From Scytalidium lignicola (Eukaryota; Ascomycota; Leotiomycetes), in contig NCSJ02000006.1 of assembly GCA_002812745.2 (NCBI GenBank), positions 266,339 to 330,338 of the forward strand: a DNA stretch of 64,000 bases, read 5' to 3'. Positions 33,644 through 45,583 of the stretch are shown one piece after another. The notes beneath the pieces were generated by a model, which made no database searches, was not told the DNA's origin, and worked only from the letters and a program-made list of their open reading frames with translations. The stretch's first letter is position 1; each line of letters starts with the position of its first letter. The translations under genes and the position numbers were made by a program.

Positions 33644-34476
33644 AGGGCGAAGAAGAAAATGGCAGCATACGAAGAAATCCAAGGGAAAGTAACTGGCTAC
33701 ATGATTGGTGTCTCATAATGGCTTTAAGGGTTGGTTGTGTTCTGGAATAGATCATGTATTTCTATGTCGTGATCCACATTTTTCAATTGTATGATTATAC
33801 CTCATATCCTTTATTTCTCATTTCTGCCTGATTGTGAGTCTCAAACAAACAAAGGCATAACAAAAGGAGGAGAAGATTGTTGAAGGTTCACTTACCTACC
33901 GTCACATGGTTCGCTTACCTCCATATTGCGTAATAAGAACATGAATAATAGTATATGCAGAATCTGATTAGTTTCCTAAAGATACCTAGTTTGTCTAAGG
34001 GAGGTATGTTTAAAAATAGGCCCATATGGCAGAATAGTAATAGAGTGTGTCTCTCAGTGGTTTGTTTCGACATGATTTCAAAGAACCAGTACCCTTCTTT
34101 TTACAGTGTTATTTTAACCTGGAACACCTTTTCCTATTACTACGTTTGACTAATAAATATTCGTTTCAATCTGCCTCAAGGTCCTATGATATCCAACTAC
34201 AAATTTACCTTTTCAAGAACTGAATTTAATTCCATTAAAAATATCCTATATCTAACCAATGGAAGGCTCGTGCCATAAAACCGGCCTCCAAATTATATGT
34301 CCTCAATATTCCAATCGTAAGAACCTATAGCTCCATGCTCCCCCACAAAAAAGCCTACCCATTCGCGAGTCAAAGTGCCAGCTCCATAGATACTCATACA
34401 AGAAAACTAAGTCGCATTCAATATCGCTCAAATTCTGCAATCATTACAACATAAGTGTGGGACTTAATATATGCCA
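33644..34476. other. intergenic between convergent genes
   Basis: 3' flanks of the YIPF6-type gene (+) and the PAS gene (-). AT-rich, no gene or repeat seen. Confidence 0.5.
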
Positions 34477-36434
34477 TCACTGTTTCCAGTGGGGTGGGTT
34501 GCTGAGAGTAGGTGGGTCACTCATATCCAACTCTGTAGAGGTACTGCGCCAACAACCATTGGTCTGGTCCTGAGATTCTGTTTGGCTTCGGGGTTGGTAA
34601 TTGCTTTGGTTATGTGGGTGGTGCATAGTCTCCCTCCCCAGATTATGCCCACCAAGAGTGTAGGAGCTGCTGTTTTTCCCCTCGGTGGCTGGATATAAAT
34701 GGCCACCTCCAAAACAAAGGTATTCGTAGGACTCATCTAAATCTCTCTGTTTTGTGCTCTTCTCGTCTATACAGTCCCACATTGTAGCGGCCTTGTTTTT
34801 ATTGGAGTTATAACACAACGGGGTGCAATTTCGGGAATCCCAAATCGGTAGCCCGCCAGGGGGTTGAGCTTCTCCAGTAGGTATGCCGCGACTGTAGGAA
34901 GCAAGACTGCCGTTAATACCTGTCAAAGACCAAGCAAAGACAGCAACCTCTCTAATAGATCGCATAAAGTCTTCCGACGCAGAGGTACTAGCAGAAATAG
35001 GGGTGTGTACAGGTTGGTCAATGGATGTGAATGGTGGCTGGTGATTATGGGGGCGCTCTTGATATCCAGGAAGACGCATAGGCTCCACTCCCCATGGAGC
35101 TGCGAATATCCCGCTAGCCATTTGATGTGCAACAAGGTGTTTTTCTGCATCTGGAATAAGAGGCCGAGCACGCCTTAAGATGACAACCAAACCATCAGAG
35201 GTGCATGAAACGACGGCTTCAATTTCCAATGGTGCCTGGACTGGCTGGCCTAGATTGCTATTCTCTTGATGTTCGCGACGGGAACTGAAAAAATTTGATG
35301 ATATAGACGATTGGGTTCTTGGTGATTGACCAAACGTAGAAGATGGATTAGTCTCCCAAGATTTAGTATTCTCTCTCGAATATGCGTGGTAGATAGGGCG
35401 AGATGGTTGCGAGTGGAATGAGCTAGATTGGTTTTGGCCGACATTTCCTAAATTGGTGTCCTGGCGCTGATGAGTAGCTTGGGCAACAGAGGAGAGGTCA
35501 GCATCCCTATCGATTTCAATATTCACTACTTCATCCTCCTCGGCGTCACTAGTTTGGTTGGTAGTATCCATTTGGTCGTCATCATCTTCTTTGGAGGATC
35601 GTGGATCGCGATGCCAAAACCGAAGATAGGCAATAGAGTCATTCGCTTTGGCACTTTCTAAACATAGGACTGCAGCTCGAAGGCAATCCTCTTGAATAAA
35701 TTCGTAAAAGCTTTTGCCGTTGATCTCCTCTGGTGTGATGCCCAGGATAGTAGAAACCGCATTAGTAGCGTACAAGACAGTTAAAGTCCGGGTAAACCGG
35801 TTCAAGATCAGAGCTGCCCGAGGTTCTCGAGGGCCAGCTTGAGGATCTGTCTTGAATTTGGAAGACAGATACTCCAGCATATGGTATCGTGGGTCCCGTG
35901 GAGAAGAAGTGAAGAGGCGACGAATAGTCGGTGCCTCGATAGCTCGTCCTTAAAAGGGAGCGTCAGCAAATGTTAGCTCAAGCAAACAACGTTTTGATAC
36001 CGACTTTCGTTCTTTGCATCTCCTCTATAGATACTCGTGCAGGCAACCATCACATCGTAAACGATGGTAAAAACGCACTCACAGCCAATCCAGCGTCCAT
36101 CGCTGTGTTGGATCCTGCAATAATGCAGAACTGCTGCTTTGTCCAGCTGAACTCCATTGTTATGGATGTAGCGAGCAACTGGAACCTCATCTGGATGGAA
36201 GTAATCGAAGCACGATCTGCCCGTCACATCATCGGGCAAATAACCTAGAACATCAGTGATGGAGTCGGAAGCAAACAGAATATTGGCATCTGGAGTCAGG
36301 TCTAGTGGCAGCATCCATCAGTATAAAAGGCTCACGTATGATATGCAACCGAGCTAACCATGATATAGCACTTGTGTTACAGGATAGAGTTAAATCAGCC
36401 ACATACTATGAATGGTGATGAACGTTGTCTCCAT
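34477..36434 (-). CDS. PAS-domain protein, 3 exons
   Basis: Intracellular sensory or regulatory protein with PAS folds, about 598 residues. Model complement(34477..35948, about 36005..36301, 36407..36434). The first exon is only 28 bp (METTFITIH) and joins through GTATGT...CACTAG to LTPDANILFASDSITDVLGYLPDDVTGRSCFDYFHPDE, a classic PAS core. The second intron boundary is uncertain: the donor GTCGGT keeps the frame while the stronger GTATCA four bases on does not. A second PAS-like segment follows (LTVLYATNAVSTILGITPEEINGKSFYEFIQEDC, about residues 135-175), then acidic and Ser/Gln-rich probably disordered sequence. No GATA zinc finger, kinase or bHLH was found. It resembles the photoreceptor-like PAS proteins of fungi but lacks the flavin-binding GxNCRFLQ motif. 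Confidence 0.82.
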
Positions 36435-39316
36435 TTGGCGGATCTGGAGTTTGTAAGGTCACCAGATGCTCAATTCCAATCATGGAAGATAAGACTCTCC
36501 AATTGAGGCCGGTTAGCTGTGGATTAATATTGTCTTCCGCTCTTCAGAGTTGAGAAACTCTTTAAAGTAGCAGCACACGTGAGTAATCAGGTCGTGTCAC
36601 CGTAATATGTAAGGAGACAAGGAGTGAGCTCAGTGGCGGGGCTGACTCCATTGTCTCGCTGATGTCAAAAGGGCAAGTTGAAGTAAGATCGCGGCAGTGG
36701 CTCTGGACTTCTTGGTGATGGGGGGAAGATCGCCTCGCCCACGGTCAAAGCGCGCGTAACATGGGGGAGGGGCCAACCCGTGCCTGTGCTGTGCTACGGT
36801 ACTGTAGACTTGCAATACTAATGCTTGGAATCGAGGCCGCATCTCCCCTCTCCAATAGCCACCTAGCGATCAAGGCTTTACTTTAGGGACAGACTACTGT
36901 ATGTGCACTAACAAGAGAAGACTAGTCAAGTTAACCTTACTCGTTAATTACTCGATGGTTGATACTGTATGGAGCGTGCTGGGCACTCGGAGAGAAAGTC
37001 TCTCTTTCCTTCCGTTGCTCGCCCTTCGATGTCGCGCTCTTTGATCGACGACTAATCACACTTGGTACTGTACGGTACCTTCAGTACTACACCACCCACG
37101 ACTGTCCTGCCGCAGCAAGGCAAAGAGAGATGACGAGTCATTCTACGGAGGGATCCACGGGGAAGGATTGCCATGAGAAAAGCCACAAAACAGAGCTCGG
37201 TGACGACTAACAGCCTTGATCTCTCCAACTGAGAGGATGCATACAATGGCGGTCAACAGTATCTTTGATCACGGGTGACGGAGTCCCAACCAATGTTTTT
37301 TCCGCACGATTACTTCGATTGCATAGTTTCCGATCACTTCTTCATCAAATCTTGCATTCAGTTTCCGACGAGCCATGTTCGTATAAAGTCTAGGCTCGTT
37401 GAGGGGGGTTGTCTGGTGCTTCACCTGAAGGGGCTACAAGTCCAAATGCTATTCAATCGAGTCCATGCATAAAAAATCCTACCGTCTGGGGCAATCACCT
37501 ATTATCATGAGTTTAGGACAGGAAAATGATCAAGAATAAACAGTATCTATCTGTTCTCCAGTGCCTCTACATCTACCAGTCCTCATCCTCACGTGCCAAT
37601 TCTTGGTGGTCGTACGGAGTACGAGGTCGAGTCCCAAGCAACACCAGAAGGTCGAATAATGAGGCGAGATTTGATAATTAAATTAGAGAGGATGGTCCAA
37701 TGGATTGTTACGGGATTGAATATCTGGGCGCAAGCTAAGCTCTTTCTGAAGCAGGACACAAACATGCTGGTCGATAGTACGGCAATATCAGGGAAAAGGC
37801 TCACCATGGCCAGCCACTCGGATTCTGCCCTTACCTAGCCTGTGAGCCTGTGCAACCTACAGGAGGATAGATCGATGAGGTCGCACTTTAGCTTGTTGGA
37901 GCGCTTGTCAAGCGGTCCGTTGCGCGACGGGCTTTGAGTGCTTTTGATGCTGTCTCAGTGGCCCATCAGGCTGGCAGCCTCGGTTTGTCGGGTCGGGCGG
38001 CAATTACTGCCAATCTCGAGGTATTGAAGCTCTCGAAGCGGACAAATGTGGGCGATGTTTGTTGAAGGAAGGGGGTGGAAAATACGGGGGCCTGACGGGT
38101 TGATCGTGTTGTTGATGTTGTCTCGGCTGCGAGATCGACTGCACAGCACAGCGTCGTTATTACCCTGGTACAGATATCTCCGTACATACCTCCGTAGTTT
38201 TGTGTTCAGGTCGCTTCGCCCGAAACTTTGTTTCGTTGCATCCATCACCGCCTCTTATGCTGTGAATGTGAAGGGATTGCTGCTCTGCCAAGCCAAGCTA
38301 AGGCCACTGGTGATCACACCTAGATTCGTCGACCTATTGCCCTACTGTACGTGGACATTCTAGAAGAATTCAGAACCATCATCGCGCATTGTCATCACGC
38401 ATTGGTATTCGTCGATCGATGTGCGTTGCATGATCTGGCACAGTGACCGTGGCTTTCCTCTACACAGTAGTTAGTAATGCTGCATTTCCTCAGTTTGTCT
38501 CCTGCTGCTCATTCGTCGCAACCCCTTTGCATGACCTCATGGCCCCTCGAGCAAAAAAAAGATGGCTCTGGTGCAAAGTCGTGCTGCGGCTGAACGTCGT
38601 CCTATGTATCTTAGCTTCCCATCCTCTTGGTATTGAAGCTTGCAACGCCATGCATGAGCTCCTCTGGCGGATCTCAACCATAAGGACATGGCTTTGTAAC
38701 GCTCTCCAAAACAATTGCAGGGTGGTTAATTAAAGGAAGGAGCTTTGGCACCTGTGCTTGCTCTTGGTGCGTAACTTAAACTTCATCGGCTTTGAAGTGA
38801 TAATTATTACATTATTACACCGCTAAACACCAGCACGCGCCAATTAGTTTCGTTTCTTCTTGTGTGAATTATAATTGTTTTGCGCTGTCTTTATCTTCGA
38901 AGCCACGCACAATACTCCATAGCTAACTCTTGCTAGCACAAAGGATTGGAAGCTCAAAGCTCCTCTAAGACACGCTGCTGCCTCCCTCCGGCTCTTTGCG
39001 GACAGGGCTGACGACCCTTGGTTGTCTCACCCTATTCAGTCTGTGCCTCAGCCCTCTCTGTACAACTCCACGTAGTGCCGCTGCATTGTCAAGTCAATAA
39101 TCACCGGTCCTTCGACAACTGCATCTTTGTGGATCCTCTTTTTTAAGGTCACAGGCGGATATCGCGTGACGAACCATTTAGTCTACCTATTCCGACGGTT
39201 GGCTTGAAGATCTCCCACCTCGATGCCCGTGCCACACAAGCGATCAACCTCCTTCTTTGCAGCATTCAGATCTTATTAAGACCGCTAGTCCTGACTTCTG
39301 ACTAACAATACGAGAA
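36435..39316. other. 2.9-kb divergent intergenic region
   Basis: Unusually long for this window. It lies between the PAS gene (-) and the EED gene (+). Several short open frames exist (the longest 105 residues) but none has domain character or joins into a spliced model. GC content is closer to genic DNA than to the RIP-like island. It may hold long 5' leaders or non-coding transcripts. Confidence 0.4.
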
Positions 39317-41277
39317 ATGTCTGCCAGTAAAGAGAAGCACGAGTGGGAACTCCCTCACTTACGAGAATCACATCAACTAGTAGTAAGTGGATAGATAATC
39401 TCCAACCATCGACCACCCGTTTCGACCGTCTTACAATCATCCAACTATCACTACTGCAACGACTAATAAAGCTGCAGTCAAGCCAAACTGGTATGCAGCG
39501 AATCAAACCCTCCAAATGCCAAGCCTTATAGCTCATGAAACGTAGATTTTTGGCAAGTCAAGTTCTATCCCTATACTGATCCAGGCGTTGATCCCGTCTT
39601 TGCCGTTGCTGGCGGGAAACAGGTCCATATTACCTTCCTGTCTTGAGTGGTAGCAGTACGGCTGACATAGGACATCAGGTGCTCATCTGTCGTGCACCTC
39701 AATCCGGTTCAAACAAGCCCATAGAGGTGATACAAGCCATCGTAGATGAGGAAGTATGGTTCTCCTTTTATTCGTTGTTGGGAGAACTCTCTCTCTAACT
39801 TCTCACAGCCTGATGCAGACTACTATACCTGTACGTGGACTAAGAATTTACAAACTGGTGATCCCCTAATCTGCATTGCCGGAGCGACTGCAAAAATTAA
39901 GATCATAAACGCTTTGACTGGAGTATTACAAACGGTGAGTGAGGTCATCCAGTCATAGTTCACACAATTGGCTGACGCATAACAGACCCTTTCGGGCCAC
40001 GGAGGGGTAAATGAGCCCTACATCCAATAGAATCTTCCATCACTGAACTTTCTAGGATGTTAATGATTTGGCTGTCTCACCAGTTAACCCTTATCTCCTA
40101 GCTTCGGCATCCGAAGATGCCGCCGTTAGGATATGGAGCCTGGATCCAGCCCATGCAAATCAACCATGCGCTATGATATTGGCGGGAGATGGCCATAGAG
40201 AAACGGTCCTAACTCTTGTAAGTCGTATATGACTTGTCATTAAATCTGAGCTCACAGTTCAAGTCTTTCCATGCCAATGGCAGATACCTGCTTTCTGGAG
40301 GAACAGATCATATCATAAATCTGGTAAAGTAATTCTATCTAGTAATAGATTCAAGTAATCTAACCTGCATCATAGTGGACTTTGCCAGAGCTGCCTGACA
40401 GCAACACGGGTACCAAAAAGCCTACCTTGGTTCATTATCCACATTTTTCTACGTCTGAAGTACACTCCGATATAGTAGACTGGTAATAGAACCGGACTCT
40501 TAAACCTTGAAAAGCATAGCCCTCACATCTTTCATAGCATCACGTTCCACCATGATTTGATTCTTTCCAAAGCAGCCAACGAGAACTGCATCGTCTTGTG
40601 GTCTATAAAGGGGTTCTCGTCTTCCAACCCGCCACCTCTACCTTCTTCCGCACCTACTACGCACGATGCTCAACGAGACACTCGATCTGCATTCTCCCCA
40701 CCCACATCCAGCGATAACCCGTCAAGTCAATATACACGCCTCCTTCAGTTTGCTATACCAGACAGTGAAATCATATGTATGAGATTCGGTCTCTTCCAAG
40801 GTTACAATGGCAGCAATCCAGTCCTAGCAATGTGTAACACCGGGTCAAAAGTCTTCTTCTGGGACCTTTCCAGGTTAGAAGAATATCATGATTACTTATC
40901 TATTATATATCCAACAAAATCCTTTACGGTGGATGGACAAGAGGTNAAAACGTCCGCCCTTCTTAATACCTTTCAAACATCGAAACAGAAAAGACACGGT
41001 CTCACGAATTCGAGAAGACTCGCCACCCTCCGAGTCATCATCAACACATGCAGATAAGGACCCATCTGGATCCTCAGAAGTTGTAAAGAGTATTGAGATC
41101 TGGGATCGTAGGTATAATATGGGAGAGCCATTACATAGTATACAGGCACATAAGGAGGAGGTTGTTAAGTCGTTGGCATTCGTAGGCAGACAAGTTGCGT
41201 GGAGTTCTGGTGGTGAATGGTGTATTGTTGCTGGAAGTGCAAGTGTTGTTGCCGTACTTCAGAGGTGGTCTAGATAG
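39317..41277 (+). CDS. EED: EED/ESC-type WD40 protein of Polycomb PRC2, 10 exons
   Basis: WD40 beta-propeller subunit of the H3K27 methyltransferase complex PRC2, where EED binds trimethyl-lysine and stimulates the EZH2-type enzyme. Model join(39317..39382, 39478..39490, 39546..39622, 39679..39753, 39809..39934, 39986..40006, 40056..40217, 40264..40323, 40376..40482, 40538..41277), about 481 residues. The second exon is a 13-bp microexon needed to keep frame. Diagnostic EED blocks are DFWQVKFYPYTDP, FAVAGGKQVLICRAP, WSLDPAH, GRYLLSGGTDHIINLW and ADLILSKAANENCIVLW-like sequence. An N at 40946 beside an A-run breaks the frame; without it the text reads GQEVKRPPFLIPF. An insert of about 55 residues (SSSNPPPLPSSAPTTHDAQR) interrupts the propeller, as in other fungal EEDs. 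The acceptor of exon 8 could be 6 bp earlier. Confidence 0.92.
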
Positions 41278-41920
41278 TAGTTCAATGTTGAAAAGGAATA
41301 AAATAGTCTCAGCGGTTCCGATGAGTGATTATATTAGTGTTTTACAAATCTTCGAACACTCAAGCTTCCCAACGCTCTCGTTTCACTTTTCTTAAATATA
41401 GCTCCAAGAGGGAAAGTAGGGTGGAATGAAAAAGGGTGGAATAAATTCCCGGATTGATTTAAACAGAAAAGAAGAAGAGCNAAAAAAATATGATATGACT
41501 AGCAAAAGATCGTGCACTATAGATACTTGTTCTATAAGCCTACGTCTCTGCTACCGCTCAACACTTGTAGAAACGTTAGACTTATATTTCCCTTTCCTTC
41601 TAGTAACACAATTTGACCTGACCATTATACCATAACGGTGCCTGTTGTGTTGAGTGGAAGTTGCTTATCTGAGGTTATGAAGAGAATATTTTTGTCGCTA
41701 GTAAAGATGAAGTGAAGGTGCAGTTGCAAGGGATTTGAACTTCACCCCCCTTTTTTCTTGCTGGCTCCTCCTATAATTGATACCTTACCATCAACGTATT
41801 ACAGTACATAATTCCACTCTTGTTACAAACTAAAGGATAACTAGTCATTGTAGTTTTAAATTTTTACACAGCCAAACATAGGGGTATCCCTTATCTAGTA
41901 TCAATACAATATTGTAGTCA
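41278..41920. other. intergenic between convergent genes
   Basis: 3' flanks of the EED (+) and Rrn11 (-) genes. Contains an N at 41481 before an A-run. No gene seen. Confidence 0.5.
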
Positions 41921-43549
41921 TCAGTAGTCAGCGTCATAAATGTCCTCAGAAGGGTCACGCTGAGAAACAATATCTTGAATATCGCGTCCAATATCCCCAC
42001 CTTCGTATACGATCTTCTCAAACAAAGCTCTCGCACGCTCTCTCTCCTCTTCCTGATTTCTCAATCCACGCTGATGCTCAGCCTCCCTCTGTCGTCTTAG
42101 AAGTCTGCTTTCACCATCATTTTCAATACCCAATTGCCGGGTTCGAGAAGGCATTTGTTCATCATCTATATCATCGGGACTAAGGGGTGTAGGAACACTT
42201 AGATCACCAATATAGAGCGCCAACATGCCTCTAAGGCGTAATAAAACGTGGCTGTCTGAATATGGAAGAGAAGTCATCAACTCATCCATCTTGCTAGCTA
42301 GCGCTACAGAGGCTTCGAGAGTCGTCCTTCGGACTGCCTCCCTCTGCTGCCATCTCTTCTCCACCATCCTTGCACGTCTACGACTTTGTCTTTTCTCTTG
42401 GAAAGAATATCCACCATCTTCATCTTCATCCTCGTCTCCTTCCTCATCCTCACTATATAGCTCCTCATTTTCGTTGTCATTATTTTCGTCGGTCTCCTCT
42501 TCCCTGGAAATATTCCATAGCTCCTCTTTCTGCTTAAACCGTATCCCGTATATCTCACATCCAAACATAGCAGGCCAGAAATCAACTGCGGTGACTGCAT
42601 TTGGGAACTGTCGCACGTAAGGATACTGTAGTATCAACCTCTCATAATACTCCTTAGCCTTCTCTAACCCTTCAGCGGTTCCCCATCTCTTGGGTGCAAA
42701 TCTAGATCCAGATCTAGAATCGGATTCCAATCCTTCTACAGCTTCGCTATCATCATCTGGTTTGTCATTCTCGGCGTCATAAGTCAACGAATCTCTCCTT
42801 CCCCTTGAGGGTGGTTTACTTTCTTGGCCTCGAATCAAGAGCTCTGCACCGATTCCCCAATAACCCGTATTTCGAATATCAATAGGCAACCCTCCAATTT
42901 CAGCTCGTAGCAGTAGCGCCCATGCCCTCCCTGCACGCTCAAGGTCTCCTTCAGCTAAACACCTATGCAATACGGTAGTCAAAACGCCCAAATGATGTCG
43001 TCGTAATCTGGGGCCTCTTTCCTGGCGTTTCTTGCCTTGCCACATCGGCATCGTCTTATCCCATGCTTCATCATCAAGCTCATCCTCGCTTTGCTTGAAA
43101 ATATCAACTTGCTCCTCTTCATCTTCATTTTCATTTTCATCCTCGTCGGATGCTCTCGCCCTCTCTTTGCCTTTCCCTTTCCCTTTGCTTTTCGACCTTA
43201 CCTTCCTAACCCTCTCATGGAACATCACATGTCCAGGTAATCCCCGGTGCGGAAATCCCTTCACGCGTTGCGACGGCAACACCTCATCCAGATCCAACCC
43301 AGCTAATCGATACTGTACGATCTCATCTGGAGCTAAGCTCAACGGATTGGTAGAAGCGGCATAGAGTGACCTTGTATCGGCGTCATCGTCATCTTCATCT
43401 TCTTCAGATGAGGACGGCGGTGATGGTGAAGATGTTGTTGACTGGTCGCGCTTGCGTTTTTTACTAGATGAGGCGGGGTGCTTGTCTCTAATGGTACCTT
43501 GAGCGGATTGGAGAGATGGTTTGTATATCGGGGGAGTGAAGAGGGCCAT
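41921..43549 (-). CDS. RRN11: RNA polymerase I core factor subunit Rrn11-like
   Basis: Predicted nucleolar transcription factor of the Pol I core factor, which recruits Pol I to rDNA promoters. 542 residues, intronless. The conserved block is RLRRHHLGVLTTVLHRCLAEGDLERAGRAWALLLR (about residues 185-220) followed by IDIRNTGYWGIGAELLI, matching the TPR-like helical region of the Rrn11 family. Later AKEYYERLILQYPYVRQFPNAVTAVDFWPAMF fits the same domain. The N-terminus is basic then highly acidic (EEDEDDDDADTR), and several Glu/Asp-rich tracts (NEDEEEQVD, SEDEEGDEDEDEDGG) lie between, as in many nucleolar proteins. Yeast Rrn11 is 507 residues, so the length agrees. The alternative is another TPR-like nuclear protein. 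Confidence 0.8.
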   Translation of the reverse strand: MALFTPPIYKPSLQSAQGTIRDKHPASSSKKRKRDQSTTSSPSPPSSSEEDEDDDDADTRSLYAASTNPLSLAPDEIVQYRLAGLDLDEVLPSQRVKGFPHRGLPGHVMFHERVRKVRSKSKGKGKGKERARASDEDENENEDEEEQVDIFKQSEDELDDEAWDKTMPMWQGKKRQERGPRLRRHHLGVLTTVLHRCLAEGDLERAGRAWALLLRAEIGGLPIDIRNTGYWGIGAELLIRGQESKPPSRGRRDSLTYDAENDKPDDDSEAVEGLESDSRSGSRFAPKRWGTAEGLEKAKEYYERLILQYPYVRQFPNAVTAVDFWPAMFGCEIYGIRFKQKEELWNISREEETDENNDNENEELYSEDEEGDEDEDEDGGYSFQEKRQSRRRARMVEKRWQQREAVRRTTLEASVALASKMDELMTSLPYSDSHVLLRLRGMLALYIGDLSVPTPLSPDDIDDEQMPSRTRQLGIENDGESRLLRRQREAEHQRGLRNQEEERERARALFEKIVYEGGDIGRDIQDIVSQRDPSEDIYDADY

Positions 43550-44489
43550 TTTCCAGGGGGGGATATTTGGATAAGATTTGATTAATTTTGGGTTTGAGGG
43601 TTTGATGAGAACATGTTAAATTCTCTCCCGTGCCTAACACCTTGTTGGAACCCTATTAGAGGTTTAAGACGTCATAATAGGTTCATGGGTGTCATTTTAT
43701 CCCTCTGCACTGTTGCGGTGAGTGTACTTGTTTTTATCAAGTTATTCTGTGCTATAATTTATTTTCGCCACGATAGCTTTAGTCGCGAAAGTCTTTAAAG
43801 TTATTGGTCATCTTAATTCAGTGTGCAAAGTTGTCCTACGAATATATTCTCACCCTAAGAGGTATTAACTCAGAATCTCGAGGAAAATGAATAACGCCAA
43901 AGAAATTTATAAATATGTNAAAAAAATCATGTATGAATTCTGTATACTAAATTCTTACTCTAAAGGATCGTTCAAACATTATTTAGCAGTTATTGACAGC
44001 GAACTGAGCAGATTTCCAATGAAATACACATTACGTAATTAGTGTTAATTAATTCCTGGGTTTAGAAGTACAGTAGAACCGGATCTGATTAGTGTATTTT
44101 CATGGCACATATCATGATCCATTCGAGACATAATTTCACCTATTCTCAAGTTTATAAATGTCGTTTAAACTAATTTAATAGCATCCGGGAATAAACCCTA
44201 ATAATTGATCCTATCAATAGTCAAATCCTCTAAATAATACCGAACAGTTTTCAGCAAGTGCAGGATATCACAATTCACAGGTACAACAGATATAAATTTT
44301 AGAACCCATATGCAGTTCTGTACCTGTCCCCGCTCAAACCACAGTTAAAGATATCAGACTATGGACATATTCTTCCAAGACACAATCTTATTCGAGTTTA
44401 TAATTTTGACGTGGCCCGGAATTTGAATTCCAAGACAAAAGGGACCTGTATATACTTTCTTACTGTACAACGCTCTAAACCTAATTCGT
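43550..44489. other. intergenic, no gene seen
   Basis: AT-rich. Contains an N at 43919 before an A-run. It includes the promoter of the Rrn11-like gene and the 3' flank of the complex I gene. No repeat recognised. Confidence 0.45.
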
Positions 44490-45350
44490 CTAAGATGGAG
44501 GTGCCGCACTTCGGTCATCGAAATAGGTCCATTGACCTTTAACAGGCTTCTCCTCAAGATCTTCCCACCTGTAACTTGTAATTAGCAAAGAGCTTAACTA
44601 AACAGAATGAAACTGGATACGTACGATTTTGCCTTTATCATAACATCCACGAGCTTTAGCTCTCCCTCCGCTACTTGGATGACTTCCTCAATAAGACCAG
44701 CACCAATCTTGTTCTCTACTTCTTGAATTCTATAACCGATCAGTTTCGATGTTCAAAATAATTAAACAGAGGAGGAATACGTACTGATCTGCGGTCAATG
44801 CGGGCTCAGGCTCCCATTTAACAGTTTTCTCATCTTCTCCAGGCCTTTTCTTAGCCAGGACACTTAAGCCCTTCTTCTCTTCTGTTGTCCGAACGCCTTC
44901 CAACTCCGGACCCAAATCCGCCTCACCATTCCACTCCAGCCGTTGCTCATCGAGGTCCTCTTCAGCCTTGGTCGTAACGAAGCTTCGTCCCACAAACACC
45001 TCCTTTAGATGTTGTCCTTTATTGTAGTCAATGCCGCCCTCTGGAGTGTTGAACACCTCGGGATGCTCCTCAAGGAGTTTCTTCGCCTTCGCCGCCCACT
45101 CATCATATCCTGCAGGTTTAACAGAGGAAATAATTTCCATCCGGTGCTTTGCCACGGCTTCTGATGATTGTCTGTAGAGGGAGCTCTCGGGGATTTCCTT
45201 CAGCTTCTCGAGTGTCTTGCTGTAGAGGTAGATGAGGGTGGATCGAGGCGCTGGATGTGTGTATAGCCCGGCCAGGCCGGTCAGTGTGTTGGCTTCTAGA
45301 TAGCGAGCGCCAGATTTGACGCTCGCAAATAGTCTCGTTGTCGACCGCAT
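44490..45350 (-). CDS. nuo-29.9: NADH:ubiquinone oxidoreductase 29.9-kDa subunit, 3 exons
   Basis: Accessory subunit of mitochondrial complex I, homologue of mammalian NDUFA5 and Neurospora nuo-29.9. Model complement(44490..44568, 44625..44729, 44785..45350), 249 residues. Introns have donors GTACGT and GTACGT and acceptors TATAG and ACAG. The start at 45350 (MRSTTRLFASVKSGARYLE) gives a basic amphipathic mitochondrial presequence. Next come TGLAGLYTHPAPRSTLIYLYSKTLEKLKEIPESSLYRQSSEAVAKHR, the ETC_C1_NDUFA5 domain. The remaining EVENKIGAGLIEEVIQVAEGELKLVDVM segment and the final WEDLEEKP block agree with the fungal family. An upstream in-frame ATG at 45557 would add 69 residues of no family character and was not chosen. 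Confidence 0.95.
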
Positions 45351-45583
45351 GTTGCTTGAGGTCAATGGCTCGGGTTGTGGCCGGTGGTTGTTGCGACAAA
45401 TTGAAGGTCGTGATATTATGAGGTTCCGGGAAGAGCTCGGGTCGCCTGGTTTAGGCTTAGCGCCAAATGTTGGATCGAGTAGAGCTCTGGTCACTCTTAT
45501 TGGTTTCTTTATTGGGGATCGTATTATTACAAGTGTCAATATGGGTTTCATCATCATATTTTTAAATTTATTTTAACTATGGG

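Noticed and set aside
37593..38363. Short plus-strand frames in the PAS-EED gap
   Set aside because: No domain character, no matching splice sites, and overlapping equal-quality frames on the other strand.
42225..42620. Ser-rich plus-strand frame opposite the Rrn11-like gene
   Set aside because: It is the antisense of acidic Glu/Asp tracts, which translate as poly-Ser.
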